Positions 1 through 10,081 of a DNA stretch of 64,000 nucleotides are shown here, one piece after another. The notes under the pieces are model-generated. The model ran no database searches. It was not told where the DNA came from and worked only from the letters and a program-made list of their open reading frames with translations. Where the stretch lies: assembly GCA_012932865.1 (NCBI GenBank), contig SAXG01000042.1, positions 294,135-358,134 on the forward strand. The letters are read 5' to 3'. The DNA comes from Amylostereum areolatum. Lineage: Eukaryota > Basidiomycota > Agaricomycetes > Russulales > Stereaceae. The position numbers and the translations under genes are program-made. Numbering within the stretch: the stretch's first letter is position 1; each line of letters opens with the position of its first letter.

Positions 1-699
1 CCGCGGTCACTGACAATCTTTCTAGGAATTCCATGATGGGGGACTACTTCTCGTAGGTACTCGAAGGCAAGCTCGTCTTCCGTTAGGTCTTTGGTCGTGG
101 CCCAGAATACAACCTGCTTGGTACCCATGCAGTTCACATTGCAGATGGCGTCTTTTCCATCCGAGACCGGGAGTGGCATGACGAAGTCAATGGATACGTG
201 CTCCCAAGGTGCTTGTGGCGGGTCATGTGGGTGGAGTGGAGCGGCAATACGATCATGTCTAATCTTGGTACGTTGGCAGGTCTCACATCCTTCGACATAT
301 TTCCGGACGTCATCTCTAATGGCAGGCCACCAGTAGTTGCGCGTGATGAGCTCGTGGGTCTTGTATCGTCCTGGATGACCGACAAGCGGGCCGTCATGAT
401 GAGCCTGGATGATGTCTGCACGGAGTCCTTTGTCTCTTGGGACATAGAGTCTGTGTTGCCAGGTGACCGTTCCATCTGCATGTTCCAGCCATCCCTTTAC
501 TTTGAGTGCTAAGGCGCGTTCTACTGCATGGTCTCGGAGTAAGGTAGCCTCCTGAATCCGCTCAATGAAGGCATTGTCAGGTCCGTTGGTTACGATTCCT
601 GCATGGTTGAGGGCGCGAAAGAGTTCTGGTTTTAGGAGGACGATGTTTTCATTGTCTTTCTCCCCCTTCTCAAGGCCCGCTAGTTGGGAAATAGCATCG
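1..699 (-). pseudogene. F0 gypsy element: integrase part of pol (partial, runs off window)
   Basis: Integrase inserts retroelement cDNA into host DNA. Reading the minus strand from about 699 down to 1 gives one open frame. It starts just after the RNase H/integrase connection, continues through a zinc-binding HHCC region (HPGRYKTHEL, then CETCQRTK) and enters the catalytic core with the first Asp in SIDFVMPLP and the second in IVSDR at the very edge of the window. No start codon belongs here, because it is the continuation of the pol frame at 702-3203. Pol is thrown out of frame between about 700 and 780, and two small shifts are needed to rejoin the frames. The third catalytic Glu, the C-terminal domain and the 3' LTR lie to the left of base 1. 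Identity as Ty3/gypsy integrase is secure; whether the shifts are mutations or sequence errors is unknown. Confidence 0.85.
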
Positions 700-701
700 G
701 G

Positions 702-3203
702 TTACCCATTGTTTTGCCAGGCTTGTGGAGTAGCGTACAATGATACTCTTGTAGCTTCCGTTAACCATCGTGCTTGTCTCTGATTTAGCTTCTGCGCCTT
801 GCGGAAGTACATGAGATTGCGATGATCCGACCAGATTTCAAACTCCTGTCGTGCCCCCATGAGATATTGTCTCCATTCCTCTAGCGCCGTCATGATAGCC
901 AGTAATTCCTTATCATAAATCTCATAGTTCCTCTCAGCTTCGCTGAGGGACTTTGAGAGGAAGGCGACCGGGTGCCATTTGCCATTGTCCTGTTGTTGCG
1001 AAAGTACCGCGCCCGTGGCATAGTCAGAGGAGTCCGCCTCGACACGGAACTGCCCATCGTCTGTAGGGATTGCTAGAACTGGCTGTGATGTTATACGTCG
1101 CTTGAGTTCCTCAAAAGCCTCCTGCTGTGGGGTGTCCCAGACCCATTCCGTCTTCCCAGTGAGTTTAGTCATTGGGTGAGCAATGCCGCTGAAGTCCTTG
1201 ATAAAGCGACGGTAGAAGTTGCAAAAGCCCAAAAACGATTGAAGTTGTTTCTTCGTTTTGGGGGCTGGCCAATTGGTGATTGCCGCGACTTTTGCTGGAT
1301 CCATGCGAACCCTTCCTCCGCCGACAATCATGCCCAGGTATTCGATTTTTTCCTTCTCAAACTCGCACTTTTCTGGCTTCAGATAGAGTTTGTTTTCTCG
1401 CAGGATCCGAAGGACCTCCTTGACTATCCGACGATGTTCTTCTAGCGTATGTGTGAAGATGAGGATGTCGTCCAAATAGACGACCAAGACTCCTTGGTGG
1501 ATCAAGTCTTTGAACAGGTCATTCATCATGGCTTGGAACGTAGATGGGGAGTTGGTGAGTCCGAAGAACATGACTGTAGGCTCGTAGAGACCTTTGTTCG
1601 TGCGGAACACAGCTTTCCATTCGTCCCCTTCTTTAATCCGAACATTGTTGTACCCCCATCGGACATCGAGCTTGGTAAAGTGCCGTGCTCCCTTAAGCTT
1701 ATCAACCAACTCTTGGATGAGTGGGAGCGGGTAACAGTTCTTTATTGTCATTTCATTGAGCTTTCGATAGTCTTGCACAGGGCGTAACAAGCCGTCTTTT
1801 TTCTTGATGAAGAAGAATGGGGAGGCCATGGGTGATTTGGACGGTTGGATCCGGCCAGATCTCAGGTTCTCTTCCAAAAAGGCGTCCAGTTGCTTCTGCT
1901 CGTCCAATGTGAGGGGGTAAACTTTGCAATCGACCGGTTTGAAGTTAGGAGTGAGCTCAATGGCGTGGTCCCATGGGCGTCGCTCAGGGAGCTTGTCGAA
2001 GTCGTCTTTGTCAAAGATGTCCTTGAATTTGTGGTACGCCGTTGGGACTCGCTCAGAGAAGGTCTGTTCCTTTTTCTTAGCGTGCTCTTCAATTGCAATG
2101 TCCGATGCATGGGTCCGGATGTGGTATGTCGCTTTGTAACCATCCCAGTCGAAAGCAAACAGCTGCTCGTCTTTTTCCATGTGGACTGGCTCTTCCTCCT
2201 CTTCTTCATCATCATCGATATTGAGGAGGGGAGGGGGACGAGAGCAGCTGATAGGGCATCGGTCGAATTCAATTGACCCAGATTTCCAGTCGATGTGAGG
2301 GTTGTGCTTCTTTAGCCACTCATGTCCAATGAAAAGGTCCGTATCTCCTAGATTGGAGACCGCCAGGTCAATGTTTTCTTCATGGTCTTGAATATTTAGG
2401 CGAAGTGTGACATATTCCGTGATGGGACCTCCTGCATTGAGAGTGCCGTCTGCATTTCGTACTGGGATTGGGCGAGCAGTCCGTCGCGTGGGGATGTGAT
2501 TTTCCTGCACAAACTTTGTGTTGATACACGAGCCAGTGCAACCACTGTCCAGGAGTGTGAGAGCTTTGACAATGCGCTTGGAATCTACCACAAGTTGTGT
2601 GGGAATGACCATTTGTGCCTTGGCGCTGGAGGAGCGTATGAACTGCATGGGAGTGGCGAGCTCTAGTAGAGCTTGGCATGCTAATTCATCTTCCATGCCA
2701 GTTATCTCCTTGATGGCTTCATAAGTAGCCTCGTCACGACGTCGATGGTGTGTCCAGATGTGAAGGATTGCAATCGCACTTTTGGGTTTGTCTTCCCTTA
2801 AGTGACGAAGCGTCCATTGAGCCGTTCCAGGTGCCATATAACATGATTTGGGCGCCGTGCCCCTTCCATCGCACGGCGTTGTCCCTGACTTCACAGGGTC
2901 CATATCCAAAACCGAGTCCGTATCCAAAGCCGTATCCAAAACTGAAGCCGAAACCAATGCCGTATCCAAAGCCGAAGGCTCACAAATTGAAGCCTGAGTA
3001 TCTAAAATAACAACGGGACGCGTGCCCGTACCGATAGAGTCCGTAAGAGAAGTCATAATGGGGATATCCCCCGTAGTAGTACAGTCCGAATCAACAATGC
3101 GCATATGTAAACGAGAACCAGGCCACCGAGGCGCAACCAAACCAGACGAGCGAGAAACAGAAACTTGGGCTTCAGATGCCGTGTACATCGTCAGCCCCCT
3201 CAA
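702..3203 (-). CDS. pol: F0 Ty3/gypsy pol: protease, reverse transcriptase, RNase H
   Basis: An 833-codon frame encoding a retropepsin-like aspartic protease (LLDSGCTGS), then reverse transcriptase ([18 protein letters not shown], catalytic VVYLDDILIF) and RNase H (VEADSSDYATGAVLSQ, later IWSDHRNL). Its first codon is TTG at 3203, one base before the gag stop TGA at 3200-3202. Pol is therefore read in the -1 frame relative to gag, at a run of five T. The N-terminal about 150 residues are low in complexity, with repeats rich in Val, Leu, Asp and Thr. The frame ends prematurely at 702; the integrase frame continues below it. The YLDD form of the RT box differs from the YMDD of F1 and F2, so this is a separate lineage. 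Confidence 0.9.
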   Translation of the reverse strand: MRGLTMYTASEAQVSVSRSSGLVAPRWPGSRLHMRIVDSDCTTTGDIPIMTSLTDSIGTGTRPVVILDTQASICEPSALDTALVSASVLDTALDTDSVLDMDPVKSGTTPCDGRGTAPKSCYMAPGTAQWTLRHLREDKPKSAIAILHIWTHHRRRDEATYEAIKEITGMEDELACQALLELATPMQFIRSSSAKAQMVIPTQLVVDSKRIVKALTLLDSGCTGSCINTKFVQENHIPTRRTARPIPVRNADGTLNAGGPITEYVTLRLNIQDHEENIDLAVSNLGDTDLFIGHEWLKKHNPHIDWKSGSIEFDRCPISCSRPPPLLNIDDDEEEEEEPVHMEKDEQLFAFDWDGYKATYHIRTHASDIAIEEHAKKKEQTFSERVPTAYHKFKDIFDKDDFDKLPERRPWDHAIELTPNFKPVDCKVYPLTLDEQKQLDAFLEENLRSGRIQPSKSPMASPFFFIKKKDGLLRPVQDYRKLNEMTIKNCYPLPLIQELVDKLKGARHFTKLDVRWGYNNVRIKEGDEWKAVFRTNKGLYEPTVMFFGLTNSPSTFQAMMNDLFKDLIHQGVLVVYLDDILIFTHTLEEHRRIVKEVLRILRENKLYLKPEKCEFEKEKIEYLGMIVGGGRVRMDPAKVAAITNWPAPKTKKQLQSFLGFCNFYRRFIKDFSGIAHPMTKLTGKTEWVWDTPQQEAFEELKRRITSQPVLAIPTDDGQFRVEADSSDYATGAVLSQQQDNGKWHPVAFLSKSLSEAERNYEIYDKELLAIMTALEEWRQYLMGARQEFEIWSDHRNLMYFRKAQKLNQRQARWLTEATRVSLYATPQAWQNNG

Positions 3204-3210
3204 AAACCCT
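3196..3210 (-). promoter_or_regulatory. F0 gag-pol -1 frameshift site
   Basis: Gag ends GGT-TTT-TGA. The pol frame lies one base back and reads TTT-TTG-AGG. A five-T run at the stop would let the P-site tRNA-Phe re-pair after a one-base backward slip. The same arrangement occurs at the gag ends of F1 and F2. Function is inferred from frame geometry only. Confidence 0.6.
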
Positions 3211-5144
3211 CCTTCTTCTCCTCCACCTTCGGCTGAGCTTGAAGCGCGTCCATCACGCTTTTCCGATCTTCAGCTGACAGGCTCCTAGCCCAGGCGGTGG
3301 GCGTCTCGAACGTCTGTGCTCGAGCCTCCCGCTTTGGTGGTTCCGTGTACCGGTCCCTCCCCCACATGTCTCGGATGTTCTTCACATCCACCTGCAGTCC
3401 CGCACCTGGTGGCCATTCTGTCCACAGCGGAAGCATCGGCCCTTAATGTCGACACGGTTGACGTCCATCGGCTGTCCTTTGCCACCGTGTACCGTGCCGG
3501 TTCCGTCGCGGCGCCATGGGACCTGTCCCCCTTGCTGCCCATTGGACGACCCTTGTCCTTTGGGTTTTTGGTTCTGCGCGGGGCCGCTGCGTTGAGTTTT
3601 CAGGTCCTCTCTCGCTCCTGTCGCAGTCCATCAATCAGAATGATGCGCTCCTTGAGGTCCTCATATTTCTGAGGGACATGACCGCTGTCATAGATGGAGT
3701 CGATGGTCCGGTAGTAGATGTTGTGCTTAAGCAGCTGCATGAGGTGGATGGGGTCCTGCGCCGTGGAGTATCCAGCCTTCCTTGCCAGTTGTTCAAACCT
3801 GGCAAAGTATTCATGGGCGGTGGTACCCTTTGTCTGTTTGAACCCATCCAGTTCGACCGCGGCACGGTGCTGCTCATTGACGTCGGTGAACGCGCTTTTG
3901 AGTGCCTTGTAGAAGTCCACCCAGGCGACCATGGCTCCATTGGCTAGGTGCGCATCTTCGTACTCGGCCTTCCAGGTGTGTGCTGCCTCCCCTGTCATGT
4001 AGGTGAGGATGAAGAGTACTTTGTCCTTGTCCGTCACGAGGTCATCCTCGGCGGCTCGCATGTACTCCTCACATGACCGCATCCAGTCGTTGAAGTCCTC
4101 TCGTTTCCCAGAGAAGCCTTCAGGAGTTTTCGTGTGGACCTTCTTTCGAGGGGGTCTGGCTGCTGCTGCTGCTGGGGGCGCTAACAGTGACCGCAGGGGG
4201 GTTGACGTTGACGGTGGGGGGTGGCAGGTTAAGGGCGGCAACAAGTACGGCAGGGATGGCGACCCATTGGCCATTTACTTCCATGAGCCATGCATTGTCG
4301 GTGCCATTATTCATGTGTTGGATGGGAGAGCCCGTTTGGCCGATGACGATGTTCCATCTTCCCCCAATTTCGGTGCAGTTGGTAAGTTCGGCGGGGAGAG
4401 GGGGTTGGGGGTCGGTGCGGACCCACTGGGCAGCCATGATTGGTTCGTCGAGGTCGGAGAAGTCTTCGTCGGTGACGGGTGGTAGGGCGGAGGCGGCGAT
4501 GAGGTTGAAGTCGGCTTCAGTGAGGTCGTCTTGGCTTTCGTTGACGAAGTACCAACTGATGCCACTTGTTTGGGTTGCTACGAAGGCGACTTCGACAATG
4601 GTGTCTCCGAGTTGGACAAAGAAGTCGTTTCCTTGTTCAGTGAAGCCTAGAGGGAGGGGATATATGTAGCAGTTTTCGTCCTCGACGTCGGTGTCGGAGT
4701 CAGAACTGGAGTCGGAGCCGTTGAGTCCGAACGAGGGAATTGTTTATAAGTGGGTGAGGTCGATGACCTCTGGCTGGGTGAGGTCGATGACCTCTGGCTC
4801 TGGTGTGGGGCTGGGGGTGTTGCCTGGTGTAAGGAGGCGGTGGGTGTGTCGAGTGTCCACTGGTATTTTCTCGTTGGGCGCGTAGAAGGACTTTGGGGGT
4901 TGCTCGAGTTTGTAGCGGTAGGTGACGTATAGGCAGAAGTAGACGTAGAGGTTTCCGTTTCCTTGTTCGCTTATTTGAGGCGATAGAAGTGGATGTCTAT
5001 GACGGAGTCTTCAAGTTCTTCTACGCCGAGGGCGACCTTCCAATTGTGCCAGGCCCAAGGGTCTTTAGATTCGTTGATGAGGGAGATGATAGCGTCGTGG
5101 CTGATGGGGATGAATTCTTGTACTTGCGAGCGCCAATCTTCCAT
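3200..5144 (-). pseudogene. gag: F0 gag, broken by frameshifts and one stop
   Basis: Gag forms the particle shell and binds the RNA. The probable start is the ATG at 5144 (MEDWRSQVQEF), followed by 57 codons. The frame then shifts near 4970 into one that carries two tandem PEVIDLT motifs at 4752-4799, a TAA at about 4743, and an acidic Ser/Asp-rich stretch. A further shift near 4200-4270 leads into the conserved capsid-like helical domain at 3600-4200 (EDFNDWMRSCEEYMRAAE). A CCHC zinc knuckle (CFRCGQNGHQVRDC) lies near 3394-3436. After one more shift the frame ends with KKEGF-stop at 3200, overlapping pol. At least three frameshifts and one nonsense codon make it non-functional as it stands. 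The domain order identifies gag securely. Confidence 0.75.
4751..4799 (-). repeat. 24-bp tandem duplication coding VIDLT motifs in F0 gag
   Basis: Two adjacent copies of a 24-bp unit (GGTGAGGTCGATGACCTCTG core) encode PEVIDLT twice on the minus strand. VIDLT matches the consensus of SUMO-interacting motifs, a hydrophobic triplet with Asp followed by Leu/Thr and acidic neighbours. The repeat is seen directly; SUMO binding is inference. Confidence 0.75.
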
Positions 5145-5462
5145 GCACGAGCCCCCAGTCGAAATGGTTACTCTGTGCGGCAAGGGAAGATTTTGTCGAG
5201 GGAAGGTGGTTCTGTTATGAGATCGCAAGACGGTCTGCCTCAGTCTTCTCGACCTGTTGGCTGTCTCTTCGTCTAGGGGACACGAGCCCAAAGACTTCCT
5301 AAACCGCTTTCCTTTCGCCGCTTTTACTCGTTTCCTACACCAAAGGTGCACCTTCTACTGTCACCTCTGAGCTTTCAACTCCTGGTATTGGAGAGTCTCG
5401 AGTAGGTGTAACGTTTCGAGGAAACGTCAAGCCGGCACCGGTATACGTGCGCACGACCACAA

Positions 5463-6074
5463 TGTCAGGGTAACGAGTCGCGTACTCTGGGGGCAACGGT
5501 CTAGGGCGGCACGGGGGAAGAACAAGGTCAGTACCAGACGGGTACTACTACTACTATGCTACAGTACGTAGGGACGGTCGTAGGGTGGTGCAAGAGTAAA
5601 CAGATCTCGAGCTTATGTCAGCAACAACTAGTGCGACAGCACCAAGTTACGACACAGCTGACTAGAAGATGAGGACGACAGAGGGGAGCCGATCAGACAC
5701 GGCGACAGACGAGGGAAAGCAAGCAAAGTCGGTAGAATTGACTAGCTCGAGATAGGGAATATGTACAGCGAGAGGGAGCCTTATATACATGAGAGGAGAG
5801 AGACTTAGGTAAGCAACCAATACACGGCGATCAGTAAGCAGACCAAGTATAAGTAAGCAGTCGTATGTAAAAGAGTACAGCATGAGTCAGTACTGTACAG
5901 CATGAGTCAGGGGAAAGGAGTCAGACCCGGGCTGAGATGAGTCACGTGGGCCCGGGTGGGATATAGATGAACCGGGTCCGGGCCGAAGTGGAGCCGGACC
6001 GGTGATAAGCCAATAAGTCCTAAAGCGTGTAACCGATGTAAAGTAAAAAAGAAAATTATAGACCGTTCATGACA
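5463..6074 (-). repeat. Probable 5' LTR and leader of F0 (borders uncertain)
   Basis: Upstream of F0 gag on the minus strand lies non-coding DNA with a TATA-like CATGTATATAAGG near 5785-5800. Its candidate gag-side end is ...TACCCTGACA at 5463, and its candidate outer end is TGTCATGAACGG at about 6074, giving TG...CA termini. The partner LTR is outside the window, so neither border can be confirmed by comparison. Between 5145 and 5462 I see a leader without a clear gene. Confidence 0.35.
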
Positions 6075-6179
6075 AGCATGTGATTCTTACTGTACGCTTT
6101 CACATGAAAGCTGTGGTGGATGACTGAGCGCACTCTTGGCACTGATTAATTATGCTACACTATGGCACCACTTTCTTAT

Positions 6180-6411
6180 GGCTTTTATGATTGGCTCTTA
6201 TGGCACAGCGGTTTGGGTATATAAGGCTCTCGTATTTCGTCCTGCCTCCTCACTCGAAGTATCCCTTCGACTGAGGTAAGCAATCCTTTATACCTTCTAC
6301 CTATTTCTCTTTGGCTTACATACCTTACTATAGCGTCTTACTGACTTGGATAAGGTATAATATATAACTCGAAGTATCCCTTCGACTGAGCGTCTTACTG
6401 ACTTGGATAAG
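6180..6411 (+). repeat. LTR-like promoter fragment with duplicated 20-bp blocks
   Basis: The stretch has a TATA box (GGGTATATAAGG, about 6216-6227). Two words are each present twice: a block beginning CTCGAAGTATCCCTTCGACT (about 6252 and 6368) and GCGTCTTACTGACTTGGATA (about 6333 and 6391). It abuts the integrase frame that opens at 6411. It could be a truncated 5' LTR joined to the pol 3' end by a large internal deletion, or an unrelated solo LTR. It does not resemble the sequence that follows the polypurine tract at 7957-7969, so it is probably not the matching LTR of T0. Confidence 0.4.
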
Positions 6412-7898
6412 TCTGTTCAACACAATCCAACATCGACAGCATCCCAAGTGCACGAATCTCATCCGACAAACTACTGTACATTGGTACTCGTTTGGTGATC
6501 CCGCACGCGAAGAAGCTCTGCCAGTCCCTTTTTGAACTCGTGCACGACGCGCTTGGTCATTTCGGCATGGACAAGTCCTATGCCTCGCTTCGCGACTCGT
6601 ATTACTGGCCTGGTATGTGGTCCGAGCTTGAAATTGGGTACATCTCAGGCTGCGCAAACTGCCAACACAACAAGTCAACGACATTGCGTCCTGCCGGTCC
6701 TCTTCATGCACTCCCTGTTCCCGACTCTCGAGGAAGCAATATAGCCATCGATTTTGTCGGCCCACTCCCTGAAGAAGGTAGATACAATTGCATCGCCTCC
6801 ATCACCAACCGTGCAGGAGCCGACATACGCTTGATTCCCTGCCACACGGACATGACTGCTGAGGCATTTGCCGCGGTATTTTTCGACTCCTGGTTCTGTG
6901 AAAATGGCCTCCCGTCCACAATCGTTTCAGACCGCGACAAGCTTTTCGTCTCGAAATTCTGGGCCGCACTCCACCGGCTTACGAGCGTCAGGCTGAAGAT
7001 GTCATCCTCGTACCATCCTGAGACGGATGGATCGTCAGAACGCACGAACAAGTCTCTCTTCCAATGCCTTCAGTTCCACGTCGACAGGCAGCAGCACGGC
7101 TGGGTTCGGGCCCTTCCCCGCGTCCGTTTTCAACTCATGAACTCGGTCAACGCTTCGACCGGGTACTCGCCCTTCCAACTACACCTCGGCCGCAGTCCGC
7201 ACCTCATTCCTTCCCTCTCCTCCCCTGACACCGCAGATGTTGTACGAGGTTTCGGCGAAGATGCTGTATGCGCCGAAAGATTCCTCCGTCGTGTGGAGGC
7301 AGATTTCGGCGAAGTGGCTGATGCTCTTCTTGCATCTAAGGTTGGTTAGGTGGCACAAGCGAACAAACACCGTCACGCGGACCCGAGATTTCGAGAAGGC
7401 GAGTCAGTCCTCTTGTCGACCTTCCACCGGCGACGAGACTACAAGAACAAGGACAAGAAGCGCGTTGCAAAGTTCATGCCACATTTCGACGGCCCCTATA
7501 CGATCTTGGTTGCAAACCCGGCACGGAGCACGTATACGCTCGACATGCCAGACCACCCGACTATGTTCAAGACCTTTCACGCCAGCCTGCTTCGCAAACT
7601 CCGTGAGCAGGACCCCGAGATCGCTCCTGACCACATCCTGCCGAGACCCGGACCTATGATCATGGAGGATGGCTCACTTGAGTATGTGATCGACCAGATC
7701 ATAGACGAACACAAGCATGGCCGAGGACGACAATACCTCGTGGTTTGGAAAGGTTGGGGCAACAACGACGCTCGCTGGCTGCCCGCTTGGGAGCTCAGCG
7801 AGTGTGAGGCTCTCGATGTATGGGAGTCTGTACATCCACCTGTTTCCACTGTTTCTCCTGTTTCTCCTGCTTCAAAGTGCCGCGCTCGGAGGCGTTGA
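6411..7898 (+). pseudogene. T0 gypsy remnant: integrase plus chromodomain, one in-frame stop
   Basis: One frame encodes most of a chromointegrase. The zinc-binding part (HDALGHFG..., CANCQHNK) is followed by the DD35E core, with Asp in IAIDFVGPLP, Asp in IVSDRDKLF and Glu in TDGSSERTNKS. Next come the C-terminal SH3-like part (FMPHFDGPYTIL) and a chromodomain (YVIDQIIDEHKHGRG, YLVVWKGWG, WLPAWEL). A single TAG at 7347-7349 interrupts an otherwise continuous frame, so the two open halves (to 7346, and 7350-7898) are one gene. Gag, protease, RT and RNase H are missing; LTR-like DNA sits directly in front, suggesting an internal deletion. Chromodomains of this class guide integration toward marked chromatin. 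Sequence relatedness to F1/F2 integrase is distant. Confidence 0.85.
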
Positions 7899-7956
7899 CT
7901 CGGGCCTACGTTACTTACTTATATTCCTACTTTCTCCTGACGGTTTCATTTTTTTC

Positions 7957-8200
7957 GGGGGGGGAGGAGTGTAAGCTCACGCTTACTTACGACACCTTTC
8001 CCCGCTCCTCTCGGCCCGCGATGTTCTTACTTACGGCCTCGCTCGGCTCGATCTTCGATTAGGTTCACATCGTCCACCGCCCTTTCGTTCCCACTCGATG
8101 CTCTTTACATCTATTTGGTACGTACGTTCTTGGATACATATACCTCATCCTCCTGCTCCTGCTAGAGTGTTCTCTTTTTTCCTCCTTTGAATCCCATGAT
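7957..8200 (+). repeat. T0 polypurine tract and start of its 3' LTR
   Basis: Just after the chromodomain frame a purine run (GGGGGGGGAGGAG, 7957-7969) is followed by TGTAAGCTCACGC, the expected PPT then TG-starting LTR. A TATA-like GATACATATACC occurs near 8133-8145. The far end of the LTR cannot be placed without a second copy. Confidence 0.5.
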
Positions 8201-9028
8201 TTGATCCTTTCACCTCGTGTGATTCTCCTCTCCGACACTTAGTGTAGCGCAATCACCTCGTGCTTCCACTCGCCCATCGTCATGTCGTCTTTGTCGACAA
8301 CGACAACGACAACACCAACATCGGCATGCACCACCTATTCCAGCCAGCATCTGACGCCAGGAGACCTTTCTCAGAAGCTCCTGATATGCTCTGAAAGCAC
8401 ACATCAGTGAAAAAATGTTTCGCACAGATAAGTTTGTAAATATTTCTAAAGGCCACAATACGCACCGTACGGTGAACTTTTCACCTAGGATTAGAGGACC
8501 AAGTTTCAGTTTTACAAGGTCTCCACAAGCTTTGACAATCACAGACAGGGGCCCCGAAGTTGTGAGCTAAAACTAAAAATAGCAATTTTTTGGTTAATTC
8601 ACCGGCCTTCCGCTTATGGAAATGTTTCTATTATCATTTCGCTTACAATACTGTAATCAATGGATTGTTTTTGCCGTTGAAATTCAAATTTTCAGATATG
8701 ATAACTGGTTTAATTTACAGATTACAGCTACTACTAGTACAGTACAGTCCACCGAATCTCGACTCCTACTCTAGATGGAGAGTGAGGGAGAGACTAACAG
8801 AGGCTATTCTCACGCCTCCACTTCAGTTCCGTTCCTTCAGTCCGGTGTGAAGGAATCGCTCGCAATCGAGAAAATAAGATAGATTGCACGGTAGGATGGG
8901 GCAGGAACACCGTAAATTAGCATAGATCAAAAAATGATGGGAAACGACGAGTTGCTCGCTCTCAATCCCAGACAAACTCCCGGACGCGCCCTTCTAGCGC
9001 TCCGTATCGCCCTCAAATTTTACGTTTC
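8201..9028. other. Intergenic stretch, no gene recognised
   Basis: Relatively AT-rich DNA with only short frames of no recognisable character on either strand. It separates the T0 remnant from the Cdc20-like pseudogene. The last 100 bases (8900-9028) may be 3' flank duplicated with that pseudogene, but similarity to the flank of the intact gene is too weak to claim. Confidence 0.5.
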
Positions 9029-9860
9029 TCACTGGGGGCGACGGGTCACCCGCTTGTTCTGCTCCTTCATCGCGCGCGCGTCACGGATTCGCGTGTCGAA
9101 GTAGCGGATCGTACCCTTCTCGCCGCCGACCGTGAGCACGGGCCCCGCGAACCGCAGGGCGGTGGCGGGCTTGGTGTACCAATTCATGATCATCTTCTTG
9201 GAGGGGATGTCCCAGAGCTGGAGGAGGCCCCCAGACGTCGCGACCGCGACCACGTTTGGCATCTCCGCGTCGCCGCACTCGATCATGCGCAGGTGGCCGT
9301 GGTGGTCCTTGAGCTCGACAAGGACCGTGACATCGTCGGTGCCGCCGGTGGTGGCGAGGCTCTTGACGTGCACGTGATTGCCGCGGCCGAAAACGAGGGT
9401 GTTCTTCGATGTCCAGGCGAGGGGAGTGAGGGGAGTGGTTGGGCCGAGGACGTCGTCGGTGTGGCCTTGGAAGGGGACGTTCGCCTTGGTTTCGTGTATG
9501 TGGAATTTGGCGGGTAGAGAAAGGGTGTGATACCGCGGGAGGGGGTCGGGGGCGCGGACATGAGGCTGATGGAGGAGGCTCTGCTCATGGATTGGCGGGA
9601 GCGATGGCGGTGGATCGTGCGCGGTCGACTCGGCGAGCGGTCAAACTAAAAAAACGAAATAACATGAGAGCGTGCAAGTACCACAGAAAACGCCTGCGTA
9701 CAATAGCGGCCGCTATTTCGACGGCGGGGCAGAGCTCGTCGCCATCGTCTGCGTCGAACGAGGGCGTTTTCCGCTGGGGCTCGCCAACAAGTGTGACGCT
9801 ATCGCCGGCGGTCGTCAATTGAGAGTGGAAAATGCGATCGGGGACGCACTGGGGTGGCGG
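9029..9860 (-). pseudogene. Truncated duplicate of the Cdc20/Fizzy-like gene
   Basis: The minus strand matches the 5' half of the gene at 12923-14702. An N-terminal piece near 9740-9850 (TLVGEPQRK) is followed by an intron whose ends are still GTACGC...TTTAG, then MSRASSISLMSAPPTPSRG. A deletion of roughly 65 nt shifts the frame, and 9373-9029 then keeps the first WD40 repeats (LLQLWDIPSKK, GTIRYFDTRIRDARAMKEQ). It stops with VTRRPQ-stop where the intact copy continues into further repeats. About half the propeller and the C-terminal Ile-Arg tail are absent. Retained introns show it arose by DNA duplication, not retroposition. It lies head to head with deaminase gene A. Confidence 0.85.
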
Positions 9861-10081
9861 CGGCTGGCGGCGGACGACGGACGACGGTTGACGGTCAGTC
9901 TGCGGGTATGTGCAAAGAAGTAACGCAGAGGGCCGCGCAAGGCCGCGCAGCGTGGATTGTGGGAACGTGGTTTTGAACCCTAACCATACCCTCTCAGATC
10001 TCAAGTTCAACCGACGTTCAACGTTCAACGCCCGTATCCTCAAAATCTCTCGATGCTCTCCGTATTTCTAACATATAACCT

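Noticed and set aside
8590..8850. Small plus-strand frame in the AT-rich stretch before the Cdc20 pseudogene
   Set aside because: 86 codons, no domain, no conserved neighbour, typical chance frame.
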